Assembly (NCBI GenBank): GCA_020633075.1
Contig: JACKEI010000002.1
Coordinates: 1,426,001 to 1,490,000 of the forward strand
Origin: Sandaracinaceae bacterium
GTDB lineage: Bacteria; Myxococcota_A; Polyangia; Polyangiales; Houyiibacteriaceae
Length of the DNA: 64,000 nt
Reading direction: 5' to 3'
Positions 18,685 through 27,711 of this stretch are shown piece by piece. The notes beneath the pieces were generated by a model that saw only the letters and a program-made list of their open reading frames with translations, was not told where the DNA came from and searched no databases. The translations under genes were made by a program, and so were the position numbers. Numbering within the stretch: position 1 is the first letter of the stretch; each line of letters starts with the position of its first letter.

Positions 18685-20568
18685 CTACTGGGCAGACGCC
18701 GGGACGCCCCCCAGCTGCGCGACCAGGTCGTCCCGGATCGCGCGGGCCAGCGTGGCCGCCCGGTCGCGGGCCAGCGCGATGGGCTCGTCGGGGAGGGGCT
18801 CGGCGCGCGCGTCGAAGTAGAGCTTGAGCTTCGGCTCCGTGCCGCTGGGGCGCAGCATGGCGCGCTGTCCCCCCTCGAGCTCCACCACCAGCAGCTCGCT
18901 CGGCACCCAGCCAAGCGGCTGCACCTGCCCGTCGCGGGTGCGCCTGGTCGCGTCTCTCCCGGTGATGCGGGCCACCACCGGCACGCCCCCGAGGGCGGTC
19001 ATGGGCAGCCCCTCCGCGCGGGCCACGCGGGCTTCGATCTCGGCGCGCCCAGCAGGCCCTGGCAGCACCCACGACTCCTGCAGGCTGACGTACGCGCCGT
19101 AGCGCCGCAGCAGGTCGTCGCGCAGCGCGAGCACGCTCGACCCGCGCTGCTTGGCGCGCGCCGCCATGTCGCAGAAGGCCAGCAGCGCGGAGATGCCGTC
19201 CTTGTCGCGCACCAGCGACCCCACGGCGTAGCCCAGCGCCTCCTCGTAGCCGAACACGAAGCGCCGCCCGCGCGCTTCCTCTTCCATGGCGCGCGCGTGG
19301 ATCCACTTGTGACCCGTCAGCGTCTGCGCGAACTCGGCGCCGTGCGCGGCGGCGATGACGCCCAGCAGCGGGGAGCTGACCACCGTGTTGATCACCACGC
19401 GCGGCTCCGTGGGGTCCCCCTGGCTCAGCAGGTAGTCCGCCAGCAGGCAGCCGATCTCGTTGCCGCTCAGGGACTCGAAGCCGCCCGCCCCGTCTGGGGC
19501 GACCACCGCCAGCCGGTCCGCGTCCGGGTCGTTGGCCAGCCCCACGTCCGCTCCCACCTCGCGAGCCAGCCTCACCAGCGCGTCCAGCGCGCCGGGCTCC
19601 TCCGGGTTGGGGAAGCGCACCGTGGGGAAGGTGCCGTCCGGCTCCGCCTGGCTGGCCACCACGTGCAGGTCCGCGAAGCCCGCGCGCGCGAGGGTGGGGC
19701 GCACCGTAGCGAGCCCGACTCCATGCAGCGGCGTGTACGCGATGCGCAGCGCCCGCGGCCCGTCGCTGGCTGGGATGCACCGGAGGACGCCCGCGAGGTA
19801 CCGCTCGCGCACGTCGTCGCCCAGGCTGAGCCAGCGCCCTTGAGCGCGCGCCTCGTCCTCGCTCGCGCGCGGGACGGAGCTCGCCGCAGGCGCCGCGTCG
19901 ATGGCGGCGGCGATGCCGGCGTCATGGGGAGGGACGATCTGCGCCCCGTGCGCCCAGAAGACCTTGTAGCCGTTGTACTCGGGGGGGTTGTGGCTGGCCG
20001 TGATCACGACGCCGGCGGCGGCCCGCTGGTCCAGCACCGCAAAGCCCACCAGCGGCGTGGGAGCGAGCTCGTCGAACACGCGCGCGACGAGGCCGGCGCC
20101 TGCGACGACCGCGGCCACGTCCTGCGCCAGCTGCCGGCTGCTGGGGCGCGCGTCGAAGCCGATGCACACGCCGCGCGCTGCGGCGTCCGGGAGCTGCGTG
20201 CGCAGCCACGCGCACAGGCCGTGCGTAGCCCGCAGGACGGTAGCGCGGTTGATGCGTCCGGGCCCCGCGCCCACCAGCCCGCGCAGGCCGGCCGTGCCGA
20301 ACTCCAGGCGCTCGCCCATGCGCAGCGCCAGCTCCGCGCGCGCGGAGCCGTCGCGCTCCGCGCGGGCGAGCAGGCCTTGCAGCTCGGCGTGCGTGACCGG
20401 GTCGGGGTCTCCACGGAGCCAGGCGGCGGCGGCTGCCGCAGCGGCGTTCACGGAGCCCACGGAGCCCTCGGCTTCGGGCCCTCCTGCGCCGGCGCTCGCC
20501 GTGTCGGGGCCGTCGGTGGGCGCGGCACCCGGGGCGGGGTCAGCGGTCTGCGTGCGGTCGTCAGTCAT
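18685..20568 (-). CDS. Phosphoglucomutase/phosphomannomutase
   Basis: A 627-residue alpha-D-phosphohexomutase interconverting sugar 1- and 6-phosphates through an enzyme phosphoserine. Visible motifs are the catalytic serine loop TASHNPPEYNGYK (Ser192), the metal-binding loop DPDADR, the sugar-binding GYEEALGY and the phosphate-binding RPSGTEPK near the C-terminus. The about 45 N-terminal residues are low-complexity and Ala/Gly-rich and outside the fold. The size and motif set match the PgcA-like phosphoglucomutase group of about 580 residues. Its ATG at 20568 overlaps the preceding membrane acyltransferase gene by 4 nt, so the two are translationally coupled. Confidence 0.95.
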   Translation of the reverse strand: MTDDRTQTADPAPGAAPTDGPDTASAGAGGPEAEGSVGSVNAAAAAAAAWLRGDPDPVTHAELQGLLARAERDGSARAELALRMGERLEFGTAGLRGLVGAGPGRINRATVLRATHGLCAWLRTQLPDAAARGVCIGFDARPSSRQLAQDVAAVVAGAGLVARVFDELAPTPLVGFAVLDQRAAAGVVITASHNPPEYNGYKVFWAHGAQIVPPHDAGIAAAIDAAPAASSVPRASEDEARAQGRWLSLGDDVRERYLAGVLRCIPASDGPRALRIAYTPLHGVGLATVRPTLARAGFADLHVVASQAEPDGTFPTVRFPNPEEPGALDALVRLAREVGADVGLANDPDADRLAVVAPDGAGGFESLSGNEIGCLLADYLLSQGDPTEPRVVINTVVSSPLLGVIAAAHGAEFAQTLTGHKWIHARAMEEEARGRRFVFGYEEALGYAVGSLVRDKDGISALLAFCDMAARAKQRGSSVLALRDDLLRRYGAYVSLQESWVLPGPAGRAEIEARVARAEGLPMTALGGVPVVARITGRDATRRTRDGQVQPLGWVPSELLVVELEGGQRAMLRPSGTEPKLKLYFDARAEPLPDEPIALARDRAATLARAIRDDLVAQLGGVPASAQ

Positions 20569-21608
20569 GTCGCGGGGCGAGTGTACCGCCATGCGCGCCA
20601 GCGGTCCCGTAGCGTGTCGCTGCCCCGCAGCAGCCCGTACGTGAGGAGCATCAAGCCCAGCACCCACGGGGTCGCGCTCAGCACGCTCATGTCGGGCACG
20701 GCGCGCACGCGCAGCCCAAGCCGACCGTAGGCGAAAGGCAGGTGCAGCGCGTAGACGCGCAGAGACCCGCGCCCCAGCGCCAGCAGCGCTCCCAGAGCCC
20801 GTGAGTCGGGGCGCAGCTGCGGCGCGAGCACCAGGCTCAGCGCGACCACCGTCACGGCCCGCGCGCCCAGGTCGAGCGCGTTCAGCCACACGACGGGATG
20901 CGCGCGCGAGAGCGGCGCGCCGCGCGAGACAGCGGCCTGCATGCCGACGTAGGCGACGAGCGCTACCACGCTGCCCACGGCGGCCACGCGTCGCGGGTGA
21001 GCGCGCGTGACGTCCACCAGCGCTGCCCCCAAGGCGCACCAGCTGAGCAGCGGGAAGAGGGGCATCTGCGTGTAGGGGGCGATGTCCAGGAACGGCACCA
21101 GCAGCAAGCGCAGCCCTGCCGGGGCGCCCACCGCCGCGCGCTGGAGAGGGGGCGTGAGCAGCAGGCAGACCAGGCCCAGGCCCGCCGAGACCGCCCAAGG
21201 TCGTGCGCGGCCGGGCAACAGCAGCCCCAGGATGACGATGCTCGCGCCGATCACGTGCAGCACGTCGAAGCGCGCGTAGACCGCGAGGGTGCTGGCGCCG
21301 TCCATGAGCCCATAGAGCACGTTCAGCGCGTAGCCGCTCAGCAACACCTGCGCGCCGCGCGTCGCCAGTTCCCGCTGCACGCTGCTGCGCGCCTCGCCGC
21401 GCTCGACCCCGCGCGCCACCCGCAGCGCCACGCCCATGCCAGCCAGCACCATGAACAGCGGAAGCGGCAGCAGCGCGACGAAGCGCGTGGCTGCGTAGCC
21501 CGCCGTGCGTCGGAAGGGCTCGTCCACGTAGGCGTCGTAGGCGTGCGCCTGGATCATGGCCAGGCACGCCGCGCCGCGCGCGAGGTCCAGCCCGGCGACC
21601 CGCTTCAT
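20565..21608 (-). CDS. HGSNAT/DUF1624-like membrane acyltransferase
   Basis: A 347-residue integral membrane protein with about nine to ten hydrophobic helices. The N-terminus (VAGLDLARGAACLAMIQAHA) and RFDVLHVIGASIVILGLL match the heparan-alpha-glucosaminide N-acetyltransferase-like (DUF1624) family, whose members transfer acetyl groups across membranes to sugars; the bacterial substrates are mostly unknown. It is the middle gene of a coupled set: 4-nt overlaps link it to the POT transporter upstream and to the phosphohexomutase downstream. This context hints at import and recycling of amino-sugar or peptide cell-wall fragments, but that is inference. Confidence 0.75.
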   Translation of the reverse strand: MKRVAGLDLARGAACLAMIQAHAYDAYVDEPFRRTAGYAATRFVALLPLPLFMVLAGMGVALRVARGVERGEARSSVQRELATRGAQVLLSGYALNVLYGLMDGASTLAVYARFDVLHVIGASIVILGLLLPGRARPWAVSAGLGLVCLLLTPPLQRAAVGAPAGLRLLLVPFLDIAPYTQMPLFPLLSWCALGAALVDVTRAHPRRVAAVGSVVALVAYVGMQAAVSRGAPLSRAHPVVWLNALDLGARAVTVVALSLVLAPQLRPDSRALGALLALGRGSLRVYALHLPFAYGRLGLRVRAVPDMSVLSATPWVLGLMLLTYGLLRGSDTLRDRWRAWRYTRPAT

Positions 21609-22927
21609 GCGCCCGGCAGGTAGCTGTGCTCACGCACGCGGCGCGCGTACGGCACGAAGAGCAGCGTGCCCACGAGCATGATGCCCGCGTAGAGCAGGAA
21701 CGACGCCGTGGTGCTGAGCACCGCGTGTCCGTCTTCGTCGGTGGTCAGCCGTGTGACGCCCACGGTGAACAGGTTGCCCAGCGCCGCGCTGGCCAAGTAG
21801 AGCGACATCACCATGGACTTCATGCGGGGCGGGGACTGCGTGTACGCGTACTCGAGAGCGGTGACGGACACCAGCAGCTCGCCGGCCGTGAGGATGGTGT
21901 AGCCCACCAGCTGCAGGAAGATGGTGGGCGTGCCGCCGCGCGAGATGACGACCTCCAGCCCCGCCGAGTACAGAAACGCGAGCGCCGCCAGCAGCATGCC
22001 GCCGCCCATCTTGCGCATGGGGGTCAGCTGCACGTGGCGCTCCAAGCGCGGATACAGCACCAGCGTGAAGAGGGGCGTGAGCACGAGGATGAGGATGGGG
22101 TTGGCGGACTGCATGTTGTCCGCCAGCCACTCGTAGCCGTGCAGGTCCATGCGCCGCCCCTGCGCCACCCAGCTGGACGCCGTCTGGTCGAACAGCGTCC
22201 AGAACAGGGCCACGAACGCGAACAGCACGCTCAGGCGGCCGAACACCTGCAGCCCCTCCTTGCTGCGCACCTCGTCCAAGAAGGCGCGGCCGCCTGGAGG
22301 AATGTGGGCGAAGCGCTTGCGCCCCAGCCAGAACACCAGGGTGGCCACCACCATGAGCACGCCCGGGAGCCCGAACGCGGCATGCGGGCCCCACCGGGCC
22401 AGCAGGACGGGCGTCAGGTTCATGGCCACGGCCGCGCCCAGGTTGATGGACAGATAGAAGAAGGCGAACGCGCGCGTCACGAGGTGGGCGTTCTGTTGGC
22501 CGAATTGGTCACCCACGTGCGCGGACACGCACGGCTTGATGCCCCCCGCCCCGATCGCGAGGATGCCCAGGCCCAGCACCAGCCCGGTGCGCGTGGTGTT
22601 CACGGCCAGGACGGCGTGGCCGACGCAGTAGACCACCGAGAGCGCCAGAATGACGCGGTACTTGCCCAGCCAGCCGTCCGCCACCAGCGCCCCGAGGATC
22701 GGCAGGGCGTACATCGCCGCCACGAACGTGTGGATGAACTGCTTCGCTTCGGGCTCGGTCATGAGGTCCGCCGCCCCGCTCGCGTCCACCAGGTGAGTGG
22801 TCATGAACGTGAACAAGATCGCCTTCATGCCGTAGAAGCTGAAGCGTTCGGCCGCCTCGTTGCCCACGATGAAGGGGATGCCCGAGGGCATCCCGTCGGT
22901 CGCTTCGGGGGCGCTGCGGTAGGTCAT
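21605..22927 (-). CDS. POT/PTR2-family proton-coupled peptide transporter
   Basis: A 440-residue MFS protein importing di- and tripeptides with protons. The POT signature ExxERFxxYG is present as EAAERFSFYG near the N-terminus, and the PTR2 signature appears as IGAGGIKPCVSAHVGDQFG. About twelve or more membrane segments can be read. ATG at 22927 (MTYRSAPEATDG) is chosen over 22960. First gene of the coupled transporter-acyltransferase-phosphohexomutase operon, reading away from the OmpA gene across a 241-bp intergenic region. Confidence 0.92.
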   Translation of the reverse strand: MTYRSAPEATDGMPSGIPFIVGNEAAERFSFYGMKAILFTFMTTHLVDASGAADLMTEPEAKQFIHTFVAAMYALPILGALVADGWLGKYRVILALSVVYCVGHAVLAVNTTRTGLVLGLGILAIGAGGIKPCVSAHVGDQFGQQNAHLVTRAFAFFYLSINLGAAVAMNLTPVLLARWGPHAAFGLPGVLMVVATLVFWLGRKRFAHIPPGGRAFLDEVRSKEGLQVFGRLSVLFAFVALFWTLFDQTASSWVAQGRRMDLHGYEWLADNMQSANPILILVLTPLFTLVLYPRLERHVQLTPMRKMGGGMLLAALAFLYSAGLEVVISRGGTPTIFLQLVGYTILTAGELLVSVTALEYAYTQSPPRMKSMVMSLYLASAALGNLFTVGVTRLTTDEDGHAVLSTTASFLLYAGIMLVGTLLFVPYARRVREHSYLPGA

Positions 22928-23157
22928 GCCGGCGCACCATATCAGGAGACGACGCGCCACGAGGCGCCCGAGAACGTTCCTGATACGAGTAAGAATTTGC
23001 TATTTATGGAATCGTCGTTGTGGCACACTCGCCGAGAACGTGAGATTCGTGTCCCCAAAAACGGATACTAGCTCGAACTGTCGTGTTTCGGTGGCGAGTG
23101 GTAATCTCGCCCACACCAAACCAAGTGAAGCCTGCGCACGCGTGGGAATGAGAACTC

Positions 23158-23163
23158 AGGAGG
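23158..23163 (+). promoter_or_regulatory. Strong Shine-Dalgarno deciding a GTG start
   Basis: AGGAGG, 5 nt before the GTG at 23169. It selects this GTG over the in-frame ATG at 23148, which would place the Shine-Dalgarno inside the gene and spoil the signal peptide. Confidence 0.8.
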
Positions 23164-23168
23164 CATAC

Positions 23169-25121
23169 GTGAAAAGAACGAAGACACGCGCATCGGCGCT
23201 GAGGCGGCTCATCTCCAGCCTGGCGGTTCTGTGCTTGGTGGGTGGCGCTTCTGTGGCTGGTGCCCAGCCCAGCGTGCAGCTCAACCGCTTCAACCCGGCT
23301 GCGCAGACGAACGACGGCTTCGCGGTCAGCTCCGCCGAGGTCCAGGGGGACATGCGCTTCGGCGCTCAGTTCTACATCGACTACGCCAACGACCCGCTGG
23401 TGTACGAGGTCACCCCGGGCTCGGCGTCCTCCGAGGCCTTCTCGGTCGTCGAGCACCAGCTCACCGGCAACCTCAACGCGTCGCTGGGTATCCGCGACCG
23501 TCTGACGGTGTCCATCGGGCTGCCCATCAACTTCCTCGAGAACGGCGAGAACATCCCGGCGTCGTTGCAGAGCGCGGGTGTGGTCGACGGGGACGGCACC
23601 GCGCCCGGCACCATCCCGGTCTACCTTGCCGACGGCTTCACCTTGGGCGACCTGTGGGTCGGGGCGCGCGTGCGTCTCTTCGGCACCACGGACGACATCT
23701 TCATGCTCTCCGTCCAGGGCCGCTTGGTCATCCCGACCGCGAACCTGTTCGACAGCAACCAGCACTACGCGGGCGAGCGCGGCATCGCGGGCGGAGCGCA
23801 GGTCATCGCTCAGCTGAACTTCGGGCGCTTCCGCCTCACGGCGAACCTCGGCGCGCACCTCCGCCCGGACAACGCGGACTGCCGCGACCTGCCCGGCACC
23901 AGCGGGCCCGGCGCCAATTGCTTCTACGGCGCGCGACAGGGTGACGAGTTCACCTACGGCCTCGGCGGCACGGTGCGCCTGATGGAGGACACCGACCTCC
24001 GCGCCATCCTCGAGGTGCACGGCCGCACCACTTTCCAGAACTTCTTCGACCGCACGGAGACGCCGCTCGAGCTGCTCGCCGGTCTCAAGTACACGCACAG
24101 CAGCGGCCTCACGGCCGGTATCGGTGGTGGCCCCGGCCTCGTGCGCGGCTTCGGCTCGCCCGACGTGCGCGTCTTCGCGATGGTCGGCTACACCGAGCCC
24201 ACCGCAGGCGCGGTCGTGCGCATCGACACCGACGGCGACGGCATCTACGACAACGAGGACGAGTGTCCGAACGACCCCGAGGACGTGGACGGCTTCGAGG
24301 ACAGCAACGGCTGCCCGGACCCGGACAACGACAGCGACGGCATCCTGGACACGGATGACCAGTGCCCCATGGAGCCAGAGGACACCGACGGCTTCGAGGA
24401 CGAGAACGGCTGCCCGGATCCGGACAACGACAACGACGGCATCCTCGACGCGAACGACCAGTGTCCGATGGACGCCGAGGACATGGACAGCTTCGAGGAC
24501 GAGAACGGCTGCCCGGATCCCGACAACGATGGCGACGGCATCGTGGACACGGCCGACCGCTGCCCGCTCGAGCCCGGCCCCTCGGCCAACCAGGGCTGCC
24601 CGTGGCCGGACACGGACGGCGACACCGTGGTCGACCCCCTCGACAGCTGCATCAACACGCCGGGTACGGTCGAGTACCACGGCTGCCCCGAGCCCACCGA
24701 CGTCGTCATCGGCGAGGGCGGCATCGAGATCATGCAGACGGTGTACTTCCGCACCAACCGTGACGTCATCGAGTCGCGCTCCTTCGCGCTGCTCGACAAC
24801 GTCGCCCGCCTGCTCATCGAGCACCCCGAGGTGCAGCACGTGCGCGTCGAGGGTCACACCGACACGCGCGGTCGCCTGGCCAACAACATGCGCCTCTCGC
24901 AGGCGCGTGCCGAGTCGGTCATGCGCTACCTCGTCGAGCACGGCGTGGACGCGGGTCGCCTCGAAGCGCAGGGCTACGGTCCCACGCGCCTCATCGTGGA
25001 GAACGCCCGCACGCCGGACGAGCACGCACGCAACCGCCGCGTCGTGTTCACCATCATCGGCGCCAACGGCGACATCCGGTCCGAGGACAGCGGCCCCAGC
25101 GCCGACACCATCGACCGCTGA
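23169..25121 (+). CDS. OmpA-family outer-membrane protein with TSP type-3 repeats
   Basis: A 650-residue outer-membrane protein. A signal peptide (SSLAVLCLVGGASVAGAQ) precedes a region of about 320 residues rich in amphipathic strands, probably a beta-barrel (DRLTVSIGLPINFLE, LWVGARVRLFG, FMLSVQGRLVI). Then come thrombospondin type-3 calcium repeats (about 350-500; DGDGIYDNEDECP, DNDNDGILDANDQCP) and a C-terminal OmpA peptidoglycan-binding domain (VRVEGHTDTRG, HARNRRV). The arrangement anchors a barrel to the cell wall through a calcium-stiffened stalk. Conserved Cys pairs lie in the TSP3 segment. The gene is monocistronic, with a strong Shine-Dalgarno before it and a good terminator after it, fitting an abundant structural protein. 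Confidence 0.93.
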   Translation: MKRTKTRASALRRLISSLAVLCLVGGASVAGAQPSVQLNRFNPAAQTNDGFAVSSAEVQGDMRFGAQFYIDYANDPLVYEVTPGSASSEAFSVVEHQLTGNLNASLGIRDRLTVSIGLPINFLENGENIPASLQSAGVVDGDGTAPGTIPVYLADGFTLGDLWVGARVRLFGTTDDIFMLSVQGRLVIPTANLFDSNQHYAGERGIAGGAQVIAQLNFGRFRLTANLGAHLRPDNADCRDLPGTSGPGANCFYGARQGDEFTYGLGGTVRLMEDTDLRAILEVHGRTTFQNFFDRTETPLELLAGLKYTHSSGLTAGIGGGPGLVRGFGSPDVRVFAMVGYTEPTAGAVVRIDTDGDGIYDNEDECPNDPEDVDGFEDSNGCPDPDNDSDGILDTDDQCPMEPEDTDGFEDENGCPDPDNDNDGILDANDQCPMDAEDMDSFEDENGCPDPDNDGDGIVDTADRCPLEPGPSANQGCPWPDTDGDTVVDPLDSCINTPGTVEYHGCPEPTDVVIGEGGIEIMQTVYFRTNRDVIESRSFALLDNVARLLIEHPEVQHVRVEGHTDTRGRLANNMRLSQARAESVMRYLVEHGVDAGRLEAQGYGPTRLIVENARTPDEHARNRRVVFTIIGANGDIRSEDSGPSADTIDR

Positions 25122-25154
25122 GCGGAGCGGGCCCTCTCTGGGCCCTCCCTGACC

Positions 25155-25199
25155 ACGCGCGAAAGCCCCGCGGCCACCTGGCTCCGGGGCTTTCTCGCG
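25155..25199 (+). terminator. Hairpin terminator after the OmpA gene
   Basis: Stem AAAGCCCCG / CGGGGCTTT extended by a CGCG pair on the outside, with a 14-nt loop, 34 bp past the OmpA stop. The A-rich 5' arm and T-run inside the 3' arm are typical of intrinsic terminators in GC-rich genomes. Confidence 0.75.
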
Positions 25200-25217
25200 T
25201 CCGTCGCAAGGGCGCGC

Positions 25218-25246
25218 TTGCCATGCCGCGTCTGACCCTGTAGAAA
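25218..25246 (+). promoter_or_regulatory. Sigma-70-like promoter of the acyl-CoA dehydrogenase gene
   Basis: TTGCCA (25218-25223) and TAGAAA (25241-25246) separated by exactly 17 bp, in the right orientation, with the palindrome 25246-25263 touching the -10 box. Predicted by eye only. Confidence 0.5.
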
Positions 25247-25263
25247 ATGAATGCACATTCATT
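25246..25263. promoter_or_regulatory. Palindromic operator, TetR-like
   Basis: Perfect inverted repeat AATGAATG-CA-CATTCATT (8-bp arms, 2-bp spacer), overlapping the -10 box and the expected transcription start. AT-rich arms in a very GC-rich genome make chance unlikely. Palindromes of this size upstream of fatty-acid or branched-chain degradation genes are usually bound by TetR-family repressors that release DNA on binding acyl-CoA; the regulator is not in this window. Confidence 0.7.
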
Positions 25264-25310
25264 CAGTGCGCCGAGGGCGACCCGGCGACGCAGCGCAACG
25301 GAGAGCACGC

Positions 25311-26483
25311 ATGGTTTTCAATCCCTTTTCCGAAGAGCACGAGCTCTTCCGCCAGCAGGTCCGCAACTTCGCCGAGAAGGAGCTCGCGCCCCACGCCGAC
25401 GCGTGGGAGGAGGCGGAGCTGTTCCCCAACGAGGTGTTCAAGTGGGCGGGTGACCGCGGCATCCTCGGCGCGCACTTCAACGAGGACTGCGGCGGCGGTG
25501 GTGGCGACTTCTGGATGAGCGTGGTCAAGGCGGAAGAGCTGCCGCGCAACAACTCGGCGGGCGTGACCATGGGGCTCCTCGTGCAGTCGGACATGGCCAC
25601 GCCGGTCATCCACGACATCGGCACGCGCGAGCAGAAGGAGGAGTTCCTGCGGCCGGCCATCGCGGGGGACCGCATCGCCGCGCTCGGGGTGAGCGAGCCA
25701 GGGGCCGGCTCCGACGTGGCCGGGCTGCGCACCACCGCCAAGCTGGTGGGCGACGAGTACGTGATCAACGGCAGCAAGACCTACATCACCAACGGCACGC
25801 GGGCGAGCTTCGTCACGTGCATGGTGAAGACGGACCCCAACGCGGGCGCGCGCGGCGTGTCCATCATCCTCGTGCCCACCGACGTGGCGGGCTACAGCGT
25901 CAGCCGCAAGCTCAAGAAGGCGGGCAACTGGGCCAGCGACACGGCGGAGCTCTTCTTCGAGGACGTGCGCGTGCCCAAGCGCTACCTGCTGGGGCAGGAG
26001 GGCATGGGCTTCATCTACTTGATGCAGAACTTCCAGTCGGAGCGCCTGGTGGGCTGCGCCAGCGCCATCGCGGGCTCCAAGCTCGCGCTCGACCGTACGG
26101 TGGCGTGGGGTCGCGAGCGGCAGGCGTTCGGCAAGCCGCTCATCAAGCGTGAGTACTGGCAGCAGAAGTTCGTGGAGCTGTACACCAAGCTCGAGGCGGC
26201 CAAGGCGCTCACCTACAAGGCCATCGACGCGTACAACGAGGAGAAGTACGTCAAGAAGACCATGCTCTCCATGGAGACCACCAAGCTGGTGTCCATGGCG
26301 AAGGCGTACGTGGGCGACGTGAACGGCGAGATCATGGACCAGTGCGTGCAGTTCCACGGTGGCATGGGCTACCTCGAGGACCTGTGGGTCGCTCGCGCCT
26401 GGCGCGACGCGCGCCTGCTTCGCATCGGTGGCGGGGCCACCGAGGTGATGCGCTACACGACCGCCAAGATCATGGGGCTCTGA
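25311..26483 (+). CDS. Acyl-CoA dehydrogenase, LCAD/isovaleryl type
   Basis: A 390-residue FAD enzyme that oxidises acyl-CoA to trans-2-enoyl-CoA in fatty-acid or branched-chain amino-acid breakdown. The three ACAD domains are complete (ALGVSEPGAGSDVAGLRT for FAD and substrate binding; YITNGTRASF; FHGGMGYLEDLWVARAWRD). The position of the MCAD catalytic Glu is Gly (RIGGGATEVM), while Glu244 in FQSERLV sits where long-chain and isovaleryl dehydrogenases carry their base, so I assign that subgroup. ATG at 25311 (MVFNPF) is chosen; the ATG at 25251 lies inside the operator. Expression is probably controlled by the palindrome 48 bp upstream. Confidence 0.92.
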   Translation: MVFNPFSEEHELFRQQVRNFAEKELAPHADAWEEAELFPNEVFKWAGDRGILGAHFNEDCGGGGGDFWMSVVKAEELPRNNSAGVTMGLLVQSDMATPVIHDIGTREQKEEFLRPAIAGDRIAALGVSEPGAGSDVAGLRTTAKLVGDEYVINGSKTYITNGTRASFVTCMVKTDPNAGARGVSIILVPTDVAGYSVSRKLKKAGNWASDTAELFFEDVRVPKRYLLGQEGMGFIYLMQNFQSERLVGCASAIAGSKLALDRTVAWGRERQAFGKPLIKREYWQQKFVELYTKLEAAKALTYKAIDAYNEEKYVKKTMLSMETTKLVSMAKAYVGDVNGEIMDQCVQFHGGMGYLEDLWVARAWRDARLLRIGGGATEVMRYTTAKIMGL

Positions 26484-26538
26484 GCGTGCCTGCGTGGGCG
26501 GTGGTGCCTCGCGTCAATCGCCTTCACACTGCCCACGC

Positions 26539-27711
26539 ATGAGCTCGCCCGACGTCATCGTAGTAGGCGGCGGCATCATGGGATGCACCGTCGCCTGGCG
26601 CCTCGCGCGCGCGGGTCTGTCCGTGTGCGTCCTCGAGCGCAGCGTCCCGGGCGCGGAGGCGTCCACGGCGGCGGCCGGCATCCTCGGGCCCATGATGGAG
26701 GCCGAGGAGGTGGGCCCCGCGCTGCGCTTGGGGCTGCGCTCGGCCGAGCTCTACACCCAGCTGGCCGCCGAGCTCCGCGCGGAGCACGCGCTCGAGATCG
26801 GTCACCGCGTCACCGGTCTCCTGCGGGTCGCGCTCGAGAGCGAGGCGGGCGGTGAGACGGAACTCGAGGCGCACGCGGCGCGCTTGCGTGGCAGCGGACT
26901 CGCGGCGACGCGCGACGTGGCGCTCCTCAGCGGCGAGGAGGCGCGCAGGCGAGAGCCCTCGCTCGCGCCCGAGGTGTGCATGGCCCTCGAGCTGCCCGGA
27001 GAAGGGCAGGTGGACCCACGCCTGCTGTTGCCCGCGCTCAGCATGGCGGGCGAGCGTGACGGGGTGCGCTTCGTCACGGACAGCGTGGTGCGCGAGGTGC
27101 TGGTCCGCGCTGGCCGCGCGCAGGGCGTGCGGCTGGACGCCGGGCCCCTCCACGCGGCGCACGTCGTGGTCGCGGCCGGCTCGTGGACCAGCGTGGTGCC
27201 CGGCGTGCCCCTGGCCGCGGCCACCATCGCGCCGGTGAAGGGGCAGGTCATGCGCACGCACGCGCGCCCGCGTCTGCTGGAGCGCGTGGTGTTCGGCGCA
27301 GGCGGCTACCTGGTGCCGCGCGCCGCAGGAGACGTGCTGGTGGGCGCCACCACGGAGCACGTGGGCTTCGCGCGCGGCGTCACGCTGGCGGGGCTGGCTG
27401 AGCTGATCACCATCGCCACGCGTGTGGCGCCCCGTCTGCAGAGCTGCCCGGTGCTGGACCACTGGGCCGGCTTCCGGCCGGGCACACCCGACGGGCTCCC
27501 GCTGGTGGGGCCAACGCCGGTGGAGCACCTCTGGCTGGCTAGCGGGCACTACCGCAACGGCATTCTGCTCGCGCCCGTCACGGCCGAGATCCTCGTGGCG
27601 CAGCTGCTGGGTCAGCCCCTCGGGGTGCGTGAGGACGACGCTTCGGCGCTGGACCCGCGGCGCTTCGCGGCGACCACCGAGACCCCACAGACCCCCGAGA
27701 GCGCGCCATGA
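26539..27711 (+). CDS. FAD-dependent glycine/D-amino-acid oxidase, ThiO-like
   Basis: A 390-residue DAO-family flavoprotein. The Rossmann FAD motif GGGIMG (10-15) opens the protein, ERSVPGAEASTAAAGIL follows, and the C-terminus contains DHWAGFRPGTPDGLPLVGP and ASGHYRNGILLAPVTA, which closely match ThiO glycine oxidases that make dehydroglycine for thiamine thiazole synthesis. No other thiamine genes are in the window, so a general amine or D-amino-acid oxidase role is possible. ATG at 26539 is chosen. The stop overlaps the following hydrolase by 4 nt. Confidence 0.85.
   Translation: MSSPDVIVVGGGIMGCTVAWRLARAGLSVCVLERSVPGAEASTAAAGILGPMMEAEEVGPALRLGLRSAELYTQLAAELRAEHALEIGHRVTGLLRVALESEAGGETELEAHAARLRGSGLAATRDVALLSGEEARRREPSLAPEVCMALELPGEGQVDPRLLLPALSMAGERDGVRFVTDSVVREVLVRAGRAQGVRLDAGPLHAAHVVVAAGSWTSVVPGVPLAAATIAPVKGQVMRTHARPRLLERVVFGAGGYLVPRAAGDVLVGATTEHVGFARGVTLAGLAELITIATRVAPRLQSCPVLDHWAGFRPGTPDGLPLVGPTPVEHLWLASGHYRNGILLAPVTAEILVAQLLGQPLGVREDDASALDPRRFAATTETPQTPESAP

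Noticed and set aside
23031..23046. TGGCAC before the OmpA gene as a sigma-54 promoter
   Set aside because: The -12 position at the required 10-bp spacing is GA instead of GC, so the essential second element is missing.
22926..23168. Longer start for the OmpA protein at 22926
   Set aside because: The signal peptide and AGGAGG point clearly to the GTG at 23169; the upstream part is AT-rich promoter-like DNA.
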